Below, in pieces: positions 25,311-38,854 of a stretch of DNA of 64,000 nt. The stretch comes from Delphinapterus leucas. Taxonomy: Eukaryota > Chordata > Mammalia > Artiodactyla > Monodontidae. How positions within the stretch are numbered: position 1 is the stretch's first letter; each line of letters begins with the position of its first letter. The notes under the pieces are model-generated. The model was not told the DNA's origin. It saw nothing but the letters and a program-made list of their open reading frames with translations, and did not search any database. Location: contig NW_022098023.1 of assembly GCF_002288925.2 (NCBI RefSeq), forward strand, positions 30,100,084 to 30,164,083. The letters are read 5' to 3'. Both the position numbers and the translations under genes were made by a program.

Positions 25311-27308
25311 GCAGTAATTTTGCTAGTATAATTCCCTTAAGAACTTTGGGAGCCTTCTATATATCAGATGAAAGTTCACTCCATGCTCTAGAAGCCAAAG
25401 CCACACTTGTTTTCAAGACAGTCTTCTCTTTTTAGACTAATTTACTGCTACTTTCGGATCAGGCTTCTGTGGACCTACATCTTTAAGCTTTTGAGAAGCC
25501 ATTTTGTTCAGCCCAAGAAAGCACCAGTTTAAATTCCTTAGAAGTGTTAGAAAAGTATCTTCTGGCCATAGTTTTGATTTTATCCTTTATCTTTAGGCCA
25601 TATCTTAATTTGAAAATCTTTTACTTCCTTGAGAAGCTGGAAATAAGAGTTTACATTCCAGACGCGCAAATTCTAGCCCCTCTATAATCTCTTTAAATTT
25701 TGCTTACATATTGGTCAGTTGTTTTCAGAGCCCATCTCTTTCTTGAAGCTCCTCATACTTCAGCTAGTATAAACACTCTCAATTTTCTTCCTAGAAATCT
25801 CTGCTCAAATCCAAAAGTCCATCAGGTTACCGGGTGGACTATCTTTCAAGTCACTGCAGGTGATACTTTTACCACTATATTATATGACACGGGTCACTAT
25901 TCTTTTAGCTTCTGTAGCAGTTTCCTCATCTTTTTTCTAGTCTCCTGCAATCATTTTCTTGCTATTTCTACTAAAGTTTTCCTTTTCATCTGCCACATGG
26001 TCTTGGAATCAACATCACATATTTTAGAGTTTTGTTATGGGATGATCCCAATTCTGTATACTGCATAATACTGTAGTTGCTTTTCCCTTGCCTGCATTTC
26101 TCATGTGAGGATGGCAAGTATGTTTCCAGTGCCTCGACCATAGTAGGTTTTCAATAAATATTACTTCATAAGTAAGTAAATTAGTTCTTAACTGTTAAAG
26201 ACCCTTTAAAGGCATCATTGTAAAGTTTTATCAAATCTCAATTATCCTAGTAACTATTACTCTAGTTCGGCTATTTTCTCTAGTATAGTATCTGTTTGAG
26301 TACAGCCTGTACAAATATGAGTAATAGCTCTTGTTTGAACCAAAATTCTTCCACCTACAAAGTGTGACCCTATAAAAGATTCTTAATGTTTGTATGACTC
26401 AGTTTTATCATTTGTAAAATGAGGAAAATAGCAGTCCTTATCTCATACCATTTTTGTGAGGAACCTTGGTGGAGAGTGATTATTCAACAAATGGTGGCTA
26501 TTATTATTATTTCATTTTTAGATCCATGCCTAATAAACTTATAACAATGGTTATTTCCAGAAAGAAAATGGGTATCTGGGGAAACGAGTGGAAGGGAGAC
26601 TTACATTTTGCTGTATTTACCTTTTTTTGTAACATTCAAACTCTCTACCCTCTACATATATTACCTATTCAAAATAATTATTGGTTTGAAAAATATTACA
26701 TGTATATTTGTTCATTTTAATCTCTATTATGTTAGTGGCTTGAGTGTTGCATTTTAAAATCAGCAAGGAAAATGTGGAATAATTCATCCATGACAGACTT
26801 AAAATAGATTTATTTTTAAGCTTCTTAGGGCCCATTAGAAATAGTAATTAAACAGGAAGAATTTTTACAGGGGGACAGTTTTATTGCAGCATCACTGTTG
26901 CTTTCAGTTGCAAAGATTTTCATTAGGTTCAAGAGAAAATGGTCAATAATATCAGTTGAAATCCACATAATTCTGAAGAGCATAAATGTGAAATTCCACT
27001 TAGTGATAAAGGAGTGCATAGTGCAGGAAGTGTTTAATCTCTCCATACTAATATCTTCATTCAGATATACAGTATTTCATAACTTGTGCTTGACTGCATA
27101 TGCTTGGCTGATGTGGAGCTGTCTGGCCTGAAATTGTGCATTAAATAAATGTTCATTTTAACCCTATTTCTTTACATCCTCAAATAGGTTTTATGACAAC
27201 AGAGTTTTTCAGAGTTTTTCACTCGAGGCACTTCTGAATTAGGCAGTAAGACAAAAATGGGTATTGTAAAATTATGAAAAAAGCAAAAAGCTGCTTCCTC
27301 TGCAGAAA
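25311..27308. other. Intergenic with L2 and MIR traces
   Basis: About 26045-26165 resembles a sense L2 3' end ('gtttccagtgcctcgaccatagtagg' type text). About 26395-26515 is a sense MIR core ('gactcagttttatcatttgtaaaatgagg'). No gene was recognised in the rest. Confidence 0.5.
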
Positions 27309-27321
27309 TTTTTAACCTCTG

Positions 27322-30300
27322 GAGAGACTGGTTCAAGATGGCGGAGTAGAAGGACATGCACTCACTCCGTCTTGCAAGAGCATCAGAATCACACCTAACT
27401 GCTGAACAATCAAGGACAGGAAGACACTGGAACTCACCCAAAAATATACCCCACATCCAAAGACAAAGGAGAAGCCACAATGAGATGGTAGGAAGGGTGC
27501 AATCACAATAAAATCAAATCCCATAACTGCTGGGTGGGTGACTCACAAACTGGAGAACACTTACACCACAGAAGTCCACCCACTGGAATGAAGTTTCTGA
27601 GCCCCACGTCAGGCTTCCCAACCTGGGGGCCCAGCAACGGGAGGAGGAATTCAGAGAGAATCAGACTTTGAAGGCTAGTGGGATTTGATTGCAGGACTTC
27701 GACAGGACTGGGGAAACAGAGACTCCACTATTGGAGGGCACACACAAAGTAGTGTGTGCATCAGAACCCAGGGGAAGGAGCAGTGACCCCATAGGAGACT
27801 GAACCAGACCTACCTGCTAGTGTGGGAGGGTCTCCTGCCGGGGGCTGGGGGAGGGTGGTGGTGGTGGCTGTAGCTTACCGTGAGGACAAGGGCACTGGCA
27901 GCAGAAGTTCTGGGAAGTACTCCTTGGCATTATTCCTCACAGAGTCCACCATTAGCCCCGCCAAAGAGCCCAGGTAGGCTCCAGTGATGGGTCGCCTCAG
28001 GCCGAACAACCAACAGGAAGGGAACCCAGCCCCACCCATTAGCAGACAAGCAGATTGGAGTTTTACTGAGCTGCCCACCAGAGCAACAGCCAGTTCTACC
28101 CACCACCAGTCCCTCCTATCAGGAAACTTGCACAAGCCTCTTAGATAGCCTCATCCACCAGAGGGCAGATAGCAGAAGCAAGAAGAACTACAGTCCTGCA
28201 GCCTGTGGAACAAAAACCACATTCACAGAAAGATAGACAAGATGCAAAGGCAGAGGGCTATGTACCAGATGAAGGAACAAGAAAAAACACTAGAAAAACA
28301 ACTAAATGAAGTGGAGATAGGCAACCTTCCAGAAAAAGAATTCAGAATAATGATAGTGAAGATGATCCAGCACCTTGGAAAAGAATGGAGACAAAGATCA
28401 AGAAGATGCAAGAAATGTTTAACAAAGACCTAGAAGAATTAACAGAACAAACAAACAGAAGAATTAAAGAACAAACAAACAGAGATGGACAATATAATAA
28501 CTGAAATGAAAAATACACTAGAAGGAATTAATAGCAGAATAACTGAGGCAGAGGAAAGGATAAGTGACCTGGAAGACAGAATGGTGGAATTCACTGCCAT
28601 GGAACAGAATAAAGAAAAAAGAATGAAAAGAAATGAAGACAGCCTAAGAGACCTCTGGGACAACATTAAACGCAACAACATTCATATTATAGGGGTCCCA
28701 GAAGGAGAAGAGAGAGAAAGGACCCGAGAGAATATTTGCAGAGATTATAGTCAAAAACTTCCCTAACATGGAAAAGGAAATAGCCACCCAAGTCGAGGAA
28801 GTGCAGAGAGTCCCAGGCAGGATAAACCCAAGGATAGACATGCTGAGACACATAGTAATCAAATTGTCAAAAATGAAAGACAAAGAAAAATTATTGAAAG
28901 CAGCAAGGGAAAAATGACAAGTAACATACACGGGAACTCCCATAAGATTAACAGCTAATTTCTCAGCAGAAACTCTACAAGCCAGAAGGGAGTGGCATGA
29001 CATATTTAAAGTGATGAAAGGGAAGAACCTACAACCAAGATTACCCGGCAAGAATCTCATTCAGATTCGATGGAGAAATCAAAAGCTTTACAGACAAGCA
29101 AAAGCTAAGAGAATTCAGCACCACCAAACCAGCTCTATAACAAATGCTAAAGGAACTTCTCTAAGTTGGAAACAGAAGAGGAGAAAAGGACCTACAAAAA
29201 CAAACCCAAAACAATTAAGAAAATGGTCACAGGAACATACATATCGATAATTACCTGAAAGGTGAATAGATTAAATGCTCCAACCAAAAGACACAGGCTC
29301 GCTGAATGGATACGTAAACAGGACCATATATATGCTGTCTACAAGAGACCTACTTCAGACGTAGGGACACATACGGACTGAAAGTGAGGAATGGAAAAAG
29401 ATATTCCATGCAAATAGAAATCAAAGGAAAGCTGGAGTAGCAATACTCATATCAGATAAAATAGACTTTAAAATAAAGAATATTACAAGAGCCAAGGAGG
29501 GACACAACGTAATGATCAAGGGATCAATCCAAGAAGAAGATATAACAATAATAAATATATATGCATTCAACATAGGAGCACCTCAATATATAAGGCAACT
29601 GCTAACAGCTCTAAAAGAGGAAATCGACAGTAACACAATAATAGTGGGGGACTTTAACACCTCACTTACACCAGTGGACAGATCATTCCAAAAAATTTCA
29701 GAGGAAGGAACACTCCCAAACTCATTCTATGAGGCCACCATCACCCTGATACCAAAACCAGACAAAGATACTACAAAAAAAGAAAGTTACAGACCAATAT
29801 CACTGATGAATACAGATGCAAAAATCCTCAACAAAATACTAGCAAACAGAATCCAACAACATATTAAAAGGATCATACACCATAATCAAGTGGGAATTAC
29901 CCCAAGGATGCAAGGATTCCTCAACATACGCAAATCAATCTGTGCGATACACCATATTAACAAATTGAAGAATAAAAACCATATGATCATCTCACTAGAT
30001 GCAGAAAAAGCTTTTGACAAAATTAAACACCCATTTATGATAGAAACTGTCCAGAAAGTGGGCATAGAGGGAACCTCCCTCAACATAATAAAGGCCATAT
30101 ATGACAAACCCACAGCAAACATCATTCTCAATGGTGAAAAACTGAAAGCATTTCTTGTAAGATCAGGAACAAGACAATGATGTCCACTCTTACCACTATT
30201 ATTCAACATAGTTTTGGAAGTCCTAGCCATGGCAATCAGAGAAGAAAAAGAAATGAATACAAATTGGAAAAGAAGAAGTAAAACTGTCACTGTTTGCAGA

Positions 30301-32413
30301 TGACATGATACTATACATAGAGAATCCTAAAGATGCCACCTGAAAACTACTAGAGCTAATCAATGAATTTAGTAATGTCGCAGGATACAGAATTAATAAA
30401 CAGAAATCTCTTGCACTCCTATACACTAATGATGAAAAATTTGAAACGGAAATTAAGTAAACACTCCCATTTACCATTGCAACAAAAAGAATAAAATACC
30501 TAGGAATAAAGCTACCTAGGGAGACAAAAGACCTGTATGCAGAAAAGTATAAGACACTGATGAAAGAAATTAAAGATGAAACAAACAGATGGAGAGATAT
30601 ACCACGTTCTTGGACTGGAAGAATCAATATTGTGAAAATGACTATACTACCCAAAGCAATCTACAGATTCAATGCAATCCCTATCAAATTACCAATGGCA
30701 TTTTTTACAGAACTAGAACAAAAGATCTTAAAATTTGTATGGAGACACAAAAGACCCAGAATAGCCAAAGCAGTCTTGAGGGAAAAAAACCGAGCTGGAG
30801 GAATCAGACTCCCTGACTTCAGACTATACTACAAAGCTACAGTAATCAAGACAGTATGGTACTGGCACAAAAACAGAAATATAGATCAATGGAACAAGAG
30901 AGAAAGCCCAGAGATAAACCCACGGACCTATGGTCAAGTAATCTATGACAAAGGAAGCAAGGATATATAATGGAGAAAAGACCATGTCTTCAAGAAGTGG
31001 TGGTGGGAAAATTGGACAGCTACATGTGAAAGAATGAAATTAGAACACTCCCTAACACTATACACAAAAATAAACTCAAAATGGATTAAAGGCGTAAATG
31101 TAAGACAGGACAATATAAAACTCTTAGAGGAAAACATAGGAAGAACAATCTTTGACATAAATCACAGCAAGATCTTTTTTGACCCACCTCCTAGAGAAAT
31201 AGAAATAAAAACGAAAATAAACAAATGGGACCTAATGAAACTTAAAAGCTTTTGCACAGCAAAGGAAACTATAAACAAGACGAAAAGACAACACAGAGAA
31301 TGGGAGAAAATATTTGCAAACAAATCAACGGAGAAAGGATTAATCTCCATAATATATAAACAGCTCATGAAACTCAATATTTAAAAAAAAGACCAACCCA
31401 ATCAAAAAATGGACAGAAGACCTAAACAGACAACTCTCCAAAGAAGACATACAGATGACCAAGAGGCACATGAAAAGCTGGTCAACGTCACTAATCATTA
31501 TAGGAATGCAAATCAAGACTACAATGAGGTATCACCTCATACTAGTTGGAATGGGCATTGTCAGAAAATCTACAAACAACAGATGCTGGAGAGGGTGTGG
31601 AGAAAAGGGAACCCTCTTGCAGTGTTGGTGGGAATGTGAATTGATACAGTCTTTATGGAGAACATATGGAGGTTCCTTAAAAAACTAAAAATAGAATTAC
31701 CATATGACCCAGCAATCCCAGTACTAGGCATATACCCAGAGAAAACCAGAATTCAAAAAGACACATGCACCCCAATGTTCATTGCAGCACTATTTACGAT
31801 AGCCAGGTCATGGAAGAAACCTAAATGCCCATCGACAGAAGAATGGATAAAGAAGTTGTGGTACATATATACAATGGAATATTACTCAGACATAAAAAGG
31901 AACGAAATTGGATGGACTTAGAGACTGTCATACAGAGTGAAGTAAGAAAGAAAAAAACAAATTTTGTATATTAACGCATATATTTGGAATCTAGAAAAAT
32001 GGTACAGATGAACCTGTTTGCAAGGCAGAAGTAGAGACAGATGTAAAGAACAAACGTATGGACACCAAGGGGGGGGGGGTTCGAGGGGGGGGATGAATTG
32101 GGAGATTGGGATTGACATATATACACTAATAGGTATAAAATACGTAACTAATAAGAACCTGCTGTATAAAAAATAAATGAAGTTTAAAAAAAAAGACAAT
32201 TTATGAAAAAAATAATTGGTAAGCTGGACTTCATTCAAATTAAAAACTCCTGCTCTACAAAAGACAGTATCAAGAGGATTAGAAGACAAGGAATTGTTTT
32301 CTTCAAGGCTGTGAGAAAACGGTTGCCAAAGACACATAAAGTCTGTTACACAAAATACGCAAAGGAACCTGCTATATAAAAATATAAATACAATAAAATT
32401 AAAAAATAAAACT
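27322..32413 (+). mobile_element. L1 retrotransposon B, sense, with 3' transduction
   Basis: A perfect 13-bp TSD, TTTTTAACCTCTG, lies at 27309-27321 and 32414-32426. The element has a 5' UTR (27322-28241, beginning with the usual 'ggttcaagatggcggagtag'). ORF1 starts at ATG 28242 and is frameshifted near 28380 and again later, with the coiled coil at about 28485-28660 and the RNA-binding C-terminal domain to about 29250. ORF2 (about 29225-31960) lacks the region between endonuclease and reverse transcriptase and has several stops. A 3' UTR follows (to about 32190), with two long G runs at 32069-32092. After a first A tail (32186-32194), about 219 further bases precede the TSD. The element cannot make intact proteins. 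Confidence 0.9.
29512..30180 (+). pseudogene. L1 B ORF2 fragment: endonuclease fused to reverse transcriptase by deletion
   Basis: One open frame of 222 codons joins the end of the endonuclease domain (block [13 protein letters not shown] at about residues 46-58) directly to the reverse transcriptase entry ([12 protein letters not shown], then [10 protein letters not shown], about residues 75-165). The normal ORF2 text between these blocks is missing. The join lies in TTCCAAAA (29686-29693). The frame ends at a TGA at 30178-30180, just before the usual [10 protein letters not shown] block. The catalytic YADD-like block (seen as a frame-broken FADDMILY at about 30295) lies downstream, so the product would be inactive. 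Confidence 0.8.
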
Positions 32414-32426
32414 TTTTTAACCTCTG

Positions 32427-33849
32427 TAAGTAACTGATGCTGTTCTTTGGCATTCAACAGAGCTCTAAACATGTTCATTCACCAGAATTTTATTAGTCAC
32501 CTTCTTTGTGCCAAGCACTGTGCATTTGATTAGCAATCAGTTGCTATGTATTGTGTTCATTTTCTACAACATTACTCTCATTACCTGCTTAGTTTGTGCC
32601 TCAATTTCCTAATTTAAAAATGTCACTTTTATAATTCTTAATTTATAATTCTGTCAAGAGTATTAAGAAGTAGCACCTATATTAGGGGTGTGCGCTGAAG
32701 TAAATCAATAATTACCTCAATTTTTGTGAAGGCACCTTAAACATTGTTAAAAGACAAGGTGCGGTTAATTTCTTTGACTATTCCATGAGTGTTTGAAAAA
32801 AAATCTGTATTCTCTCTTTTTGTTATGTCCAAAAAAATAATGAGAAACTGGGAGAAATATAGAAAATGTATGCTGAAAAAATGTTACTATTCCTAATATG
32901 GAGAGATTCTATAATTTGGCCCTAGTTTAAAAAATAGGCAAAAAATAATAATCACCAAATCCTTCAAAACAATATAGATAATCAATAGATATGAAAACAT
33001 TCTTCCTTGCTGTTCCTTTCTATTGTTTTCCCACTCTTTATCTTCCTGATTTCTGGACTTAACTTTATTCCTTCTTATTATTTCCTTGGGTTTTTCCATG
33101 TCATTTTTTTCTCTTTTTAGTTAAATTCTTAGTTTATTTGTTTTTATTTGTTCTTTAATTAATTTTGATAAGTGTAGTTTAATCAATACATTTATCTGTA
33201 TTCCACAAGTTTTGACAGAATTCCTTTTTAAACTTAACTCCATATCTTTAAACTTTTCTCTTATAACTTTCTTTTTAGCCAGGATTATTCAATACTCTGT
33301 TTCTTACTTTCCCGATACGTGGATTTTTAAACCTCTGTTTTTGATTCTTAGTTTACCTTGAATAATAATGAGAAAACATGTATATGGTAGCAATTCTTTG
33401 GAATTTATGGGTTTCCTGGGTGACACAGTGCATAGTCAATTTTAGCTTTCTTCACAGGTGCTCTATAAAAATTTTGTATTCTCTACTCATTTATTCATTA
33501 CATATATTTAAACTGTTAATTACGTTATCAAAATTTATAAATTTGATTATATTTAATTTATTTAATCTTATAGTATATGCGGATGATTTGTTAAAGTCAC
33601 CAGCTGTTTATTTTTTCTGTCATTATTTTAGTTTCTGTTTTATGTGGCTGAGAGCAATTTATTTAGTGTGCATGTGTTTAAAAATAAAATCATCTTCTTA
33701 ATACTTACGCTGGCAAATATTTCTTCATGACCCCTTTCATTAGCCTTAAATTCTATTTAATCTAACATTGAAACCACGACCCTGATTTTCTTCTCATTCA
33801 TGTGTGCCTGATATATTTTCAGTTTATTTTCAATGTTTCTATATCCTTT
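32427..33849. other. Intergenic, old antisense L1 in right half
   Basis: About 32465-32560 may be an antisense L2 end ('ttattagtcaccttctttgtgccaagcactg'). From about 33120 the T-rich text (for example 'ccaggattattcaatactctgtttctta', 'aaagtcaccagctgttta') reads like the antisense endonuclease part of an ancient L1 that continues past the SINE at 33850 to about 34280. Confidence 0.5.
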
Positions 33850-34183
33850 CTTTTAAACAATTTTATTTATTTATTTTTGGCTTCAGTGGGTCTTTGTTGC
33901 TGTGTGCGGGCTTCTCATTGAGGGCTTTCTCTAGTTGCGGTGAGTGGTGACTAGTCTTCATTGCAGTGCGTGGGCTTCTCATTCCAGTGTCTTGTTGCGG
34001 AGCACGGGTTCTAAGCACGTGGGTTCAGTAGTTGTGGCTCATGGGCTCTAGAGCGCAGGTTCAGTAGTTGTGGTGCATGGGCTTAGCTGTTTTGCAGCAT
34101 GTGGGATCCTCCCAGACTGGGCTCGTACCTGTGTCCCCTGCATTGGCAGGAGGATTCTTAACCGCTGCGCCACCAGGGAAGCC
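33850..34183 (-). repeat. CHR-family SINE (long type), antisense
   Basis: The antisense copy has a (TTTA)n end at the left and a head ending CCACCAGGGAAGCC. A TSD, ATATCCTTT, is at 33841-33849 and 34184-34192. An internal 'cattgagggctttctc' shows local deletion. Confidence 0.88.
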
Positions 34184-37012
34184 ATATCCTTTTGTTTTCA
34201 AAGTGATTCTGTAAACAACACATTCCTGGATCTTTAAGTCTTTATCTTTTGGTCTGTTAGAGTAACTAACTTACGTTTATTATAGTTACTATATGGAGTT
34301 ACTGTAGCCATACTATTTTAAGTTTTCTAATTATCACACTTTAATTTTGTTTCCTTTCTTTTCTTTTTATTCCCTTTCCTTTCCTACTGGATAGATCAAT
34401 ACTCTACTAATTTGAAAATCATATATTTTACATCTAGTTTCCTAGCAGCTATCCTTTATTTATTTCCTCTCTCTTTGTCTCCGTCTCCCAAATTTGGGAA
34501 ACTTTTATTTTATTTTAGTATGAAGAGCAAGAGAAACTGACTGAGAGCACATAGTATTCCAAATCTTTTCCCTTTGCAAGGTTCTTAGCTTTTGAAACCT
34601 GAAAGCTAAGAATGGACTCTTTTGTTATCTGTGTTCTGCTGTGTCGTCATTTCCCTGGATCAGTGAAGATGCAATGCCCTGGCTGCCTGGGCTGGGGGAA
34701 GGTCACGGGGAACAAGGAACAATAAGGGGAAAACCCTGATAGTATCTCAAATTGTTATTCGGTCACAAACGCTTGTGCTCTGTTTACTATCTCCACTCAG
34801 AACTCCACCATGATTTTGAAGAGGCATTCTATTATTTTCTAGTATTTTATCATTAGCTAGTGGATATATTTAGTACATTTACATGAAATTATATAATTAA
34901 ATCATTTGGTGTATCACCTCTGTGATAGTAAAATAACCTCTTAATCTTTAGTTTCTTAAATTCTCATTTGCCATTTATTCAATTCAATTCATTCATTCAC
35001 TCAGTACTTATTAAGACCCCATTAAGGGTCAGCTATTGTGTTTTCTGCTGGAGGAAAACAGAGCACAAAACAAATAATCCCTTCTCTCAAGATGCTCTCT
35101 TTGTGGTGGGGGACACAGACAAACTACCCAGTAATTATAAATGTAATGAGAGCTATAACAGTGAAATGTATTTAAAAAAAGACCCAAGAAGAGAGGGCCA
35201 CTAACACTGACTGGGGAAGTAAGAAACAACTTCACAGAAGACATGATTCTTGACTTGGGTCTTGAATAATAGATAAATGTTTCCATAGTGAAAGATGGGG
35301 GAAATTCAAGTTGTGGGCATTAGGAAGCAAGAGCAATCGGGGAGAGGAAGAAGCTTAGGAAGCCCCATGAAGACCTGAGCATGAAATGCATCTGGGAATG
35401 GAAAGGTTGTCTGGGTGAGGGAGTGGGGGAGTGAAGAGCAGCAAATGTAAGACTAGAAAGATTCGTGCTTTGAGCTTTAGGAAATGTATCTTCATTTAAA
35501 GATTTTTAAGCGGGAAGAAAAGTAGATATTGGGGGAGGGTACAGAATGGAAGAGAGAGATAGAAAGAGAAAAAAAGAGAGAGTACATTTGTGCTTGGAAG
35601 CAAGGAGACAAACTAAGAGATTGAGGTGAACCTTTCCAGTCTTATACACTAGCTCAGGCCCTTATACTTCTCATGTAGTATATAGTTTTTAAACTAGGAT
35701 TTGAATGTTAAAACTTCTAATTAATGCTAACAGCATTATAATATTGGGATATTAGAGGAGCACTTTTTAAAAAAATAAGTGTTTACTTTTGGATATCATA
35801 GTAGAGGTGGCTACAAGACTATTCAGGAGATATTTCTTGCAGATTGTTAGAAATGCTTTTCATGAGCATATTCTTTGGCCCTTTTTTGGGCAACAGTGGG
35901 GTTGAGAGTGGAAGGGTTGGGGGTCAGAGGATGATTTATTGCCCCACCATTTAGTAAACATCATAGACCTGCATATTCAGTGTAATAGCCGGCAAACATT
36001 TAAAATTGTATCATCCTCTTGTCTTTTTCTAAATTCAAGTAATCAAACTATAATTGAACACTTTTTTATGTGCATGCAATTCTCTAAGCTTCTGCAGGTG
36101 ATACAATGATGATAAGAAACTAATAGCTTACCATATAGTTCATTCATGCAATAAGTCAAATGTCTAAATGATAATAAAGCAAGTTATATAAGATACAATA
36201 TATACTGTAGTATAATAACCTTATCGGACAGGATAGGATAGATTTACAACAAGGTAGCAGACAACTCCACAATCCCAGTGGCTTAACAAAGAAAAAAGTT
36301 TATTTCCCACTACAAGAAGTGTGCTGTGTGCCTGGGAGGGTCTCCAGGACAGCTGTCCTCTAGGAACTGGCGCAGCATTCTGGACTGCTTCAATCATGAG
36401 GAACCTCCATACTGATGTTTCCATAATGACCACTGAAGGGGAAGCGTGGGGATGGACAGCACGAGAGGGCTGGGGCATTGATTATTGGCAATTAAATGCT
36501 TCTACTCAAAGATATGACCCAAGTCACCTCTGGTCACATTTCACTTCTAAAACAAGTCTTAGGATCGTGCCTGCCTTCCCGTGTGTCAGGATGCAGAGAG
36601 GATCAGGTATTGGTAAACAGTAATAATGCTCATTAATGCACAGTAAGCAAAACATCACAAAAAGGTTACAAAGAGAGGGCTAAGGATGTTCCAGAGCAGG
36701 AAGCAATCGCACTTAGGATGTCATGTAATAAAAGACAATTCTTCTGTGTTTCTGTCAATAAGTAGATGTTTATTGCATCACTTTCTTTCACCAGTAAGAT
36801 ATGGCCTGCTGGGGCTCCAGATTCATTCCTAGCTCCCAAGCTGGTTGATTTGGTAGAACCCACAAGACTTCCATGCTTTCCCCAGATCTCTGTTCTTTTC
36901 TTTCTTTTTTATAGATCTCAGATATGTGGCCTAGGGAAATAGGATCTATATAGGAGTTTCTGGCAAGGTTTTTGCAAGGTTTCAGTCACATTCGGACAAC
37001 TTTTCACTGCTT
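34184..37012. other. Intergenic with ancient repeats
   Basis: About 34975-35205 reads as an antisense L2 3' end ('ttcattcattcactcagtacttatt', 'gtggtgggggacacagac'). About 36220-36620 holds phrases ('cagtggcttaac', 'ttggcaattaaatgct') of an ancient interspersed repeat that I cannot name. A purine-rich, GA-repetitive patch lies at 35535-35590. No gene seen. Confidence 0.45.
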
Positions 37013-37343
37013 TTTAAAAAAAAAAAAAAAAATTTATTAATTAATTTATTTTTGGCTGTGTTGGGTCTTCGTTGCTGCGTGAGGGTTTTCTCTGGCTGCA
37101 GCCATCGGGGGCTACTCTTCGTTGCGGTGCGTGGGCTTCGCATTGTGGTGGCTTCTCTTGTTGCGGAGGACAAGTTCTAGGCGCAGGGGCTCAGTAGTTG
37201 TGGCTCGTGGGCTCTAGAGCGCAGGCTCATTAGTTGTGGAGCACGGGCTTAGTTGCTCCACGGCATGTGGGATCTTCCCAGACCACTCCGTGTCCCCCGC
37301 ATTGGCAGGCAGGTTCTTAACCACTGTGCCACCAGGGAAACCC
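37013..37343 (-). repeat. CHR-family SINE (long type), antisense
   Basis: Full antisense copy with TTCACTGCTT before and TTCAGTGCTT after as a one-mismatch TSD. The left end is a long A-rich run (37016-37031), unusual for the antisense side, followed by TTTATTAATTAATTTATTT. Confidence 0.87.
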
Positions 37344-37597
37344 TTCAGTGCTTCTTGAAGACATGGTTCTACTTTGCACAAAAACGTGGTGGTGTGAGTA
37401 AACCGAATGAGTGAATCTAACCAATTAATAATGTCTTTATCTTGGAGCTTAAATTCTATCTATACGGGAGCCATCAGGGTGCACCCAGAAATTCTGCATG
37501 GTAATAATGGGAATTGATTGTAGTGATATTACATATAGGATAAAAAATAGTCTCAAGGCTTTATAGACAGTGAGAATACCATTAAAGGAAAAAAAAT

Positions 37598-37619
37598 GAG
37601 AGAGAGAGAGAGAGAGAGA
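37598..37619. repeat. (GA)n microsatellite
   Basis: About eleven GA units without interruption. Confidence 0.95.
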
Positions 37620-37672
37620 ATGGGAGAGTTTTCATTTTTCCTATGAGCCCTTTGGAGAAGATTGGGAACTTT

Positions 37673-37892
37673 TTTTTTTGTTTGTTTTTGTTTTTTTTTT
37701 GCGGTACGCGGGCCTCTCACCGCTGTGGCCTCTCCTGTTGTGGAGCATAGGCTCCGGACGCGCAGGCTCAGTGGCCATGGCTCACTGGCCCAGCCGCTCC
37801 GCGGCATGTGGGATCCTCCCGGACCGGGGTACGAACCCATGTCCCCTGCATCAGCAGGCGGACTCTCAACCACTGCGCCACCAGGGAAGCCC
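37673..37892 (-). repeat. CHR-2 type SINE, antisense
   Basis: A short CHR sub-type: the poly-T end is followed by GCGGTACGCGGGCCTCTCAC, with the diagnostic 'ctccggacgcgcaggctcag.ggcc' block and a head ending CCACCAGGGAAGCCC. A 16-bp TSD with one mismatch (GAAGATTGGGAACTTT/GAAAATTGGGAACTTT) shows a fairly young insertion. This sub-type points to toothed whales. Confidence 0.9.
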
Positions 37893-38481
37893 GAAAATTG
37901 GGAACTTTAAAGGTCTTTCCCACTTATTTTTGTTTACCTGTTACCTAACTCTTAATTATAATTTAGTAAGAGTAAAAAGAATGAAAGTCCAGTTTGCTAA
38001 AAAGAAAAAAGAATACTTCTCTTTCTGCTTTAAAATTAGAATGATTAAATTATCCCTAGAATGTTTTTTGAGTTCCCTGGAAATATATATTACTACATAA
38101 AAAAGGGTGCGAAATCTCTACACTAGCTCTGAACTGGGTAAATACAATGAATAAAATGTATTGGCTGCACTAAAAGCTATGACGATTCATGTTTGTCATA
38201 CCATGTTATATTTTAAAGGGAAATTGGAGTTAAAAATACTTGATCGTGATTCTGTTCACCGCTCTGCAGTTTACATGTGAGGCTGTAAACCTTACAGGTG
38301 AGGCTGTTTCCTCCCTGAGCAGTGGTGAAGCAAAAGGCGTAAAGAGATATTCTTAAAAAGATAGTTCAGGAACACTATTGACAAGGAGTGTGGGTCGCTT
38401 TTGACCCGAGCAGTAACTGCTGATCAGCTGTCCCAGGGCAGGGCGTGAGGGTCGTGTGGTTCTGAAGATGAGGCAGGAAAA

Positions 38482-38854
<373 letters not shown>

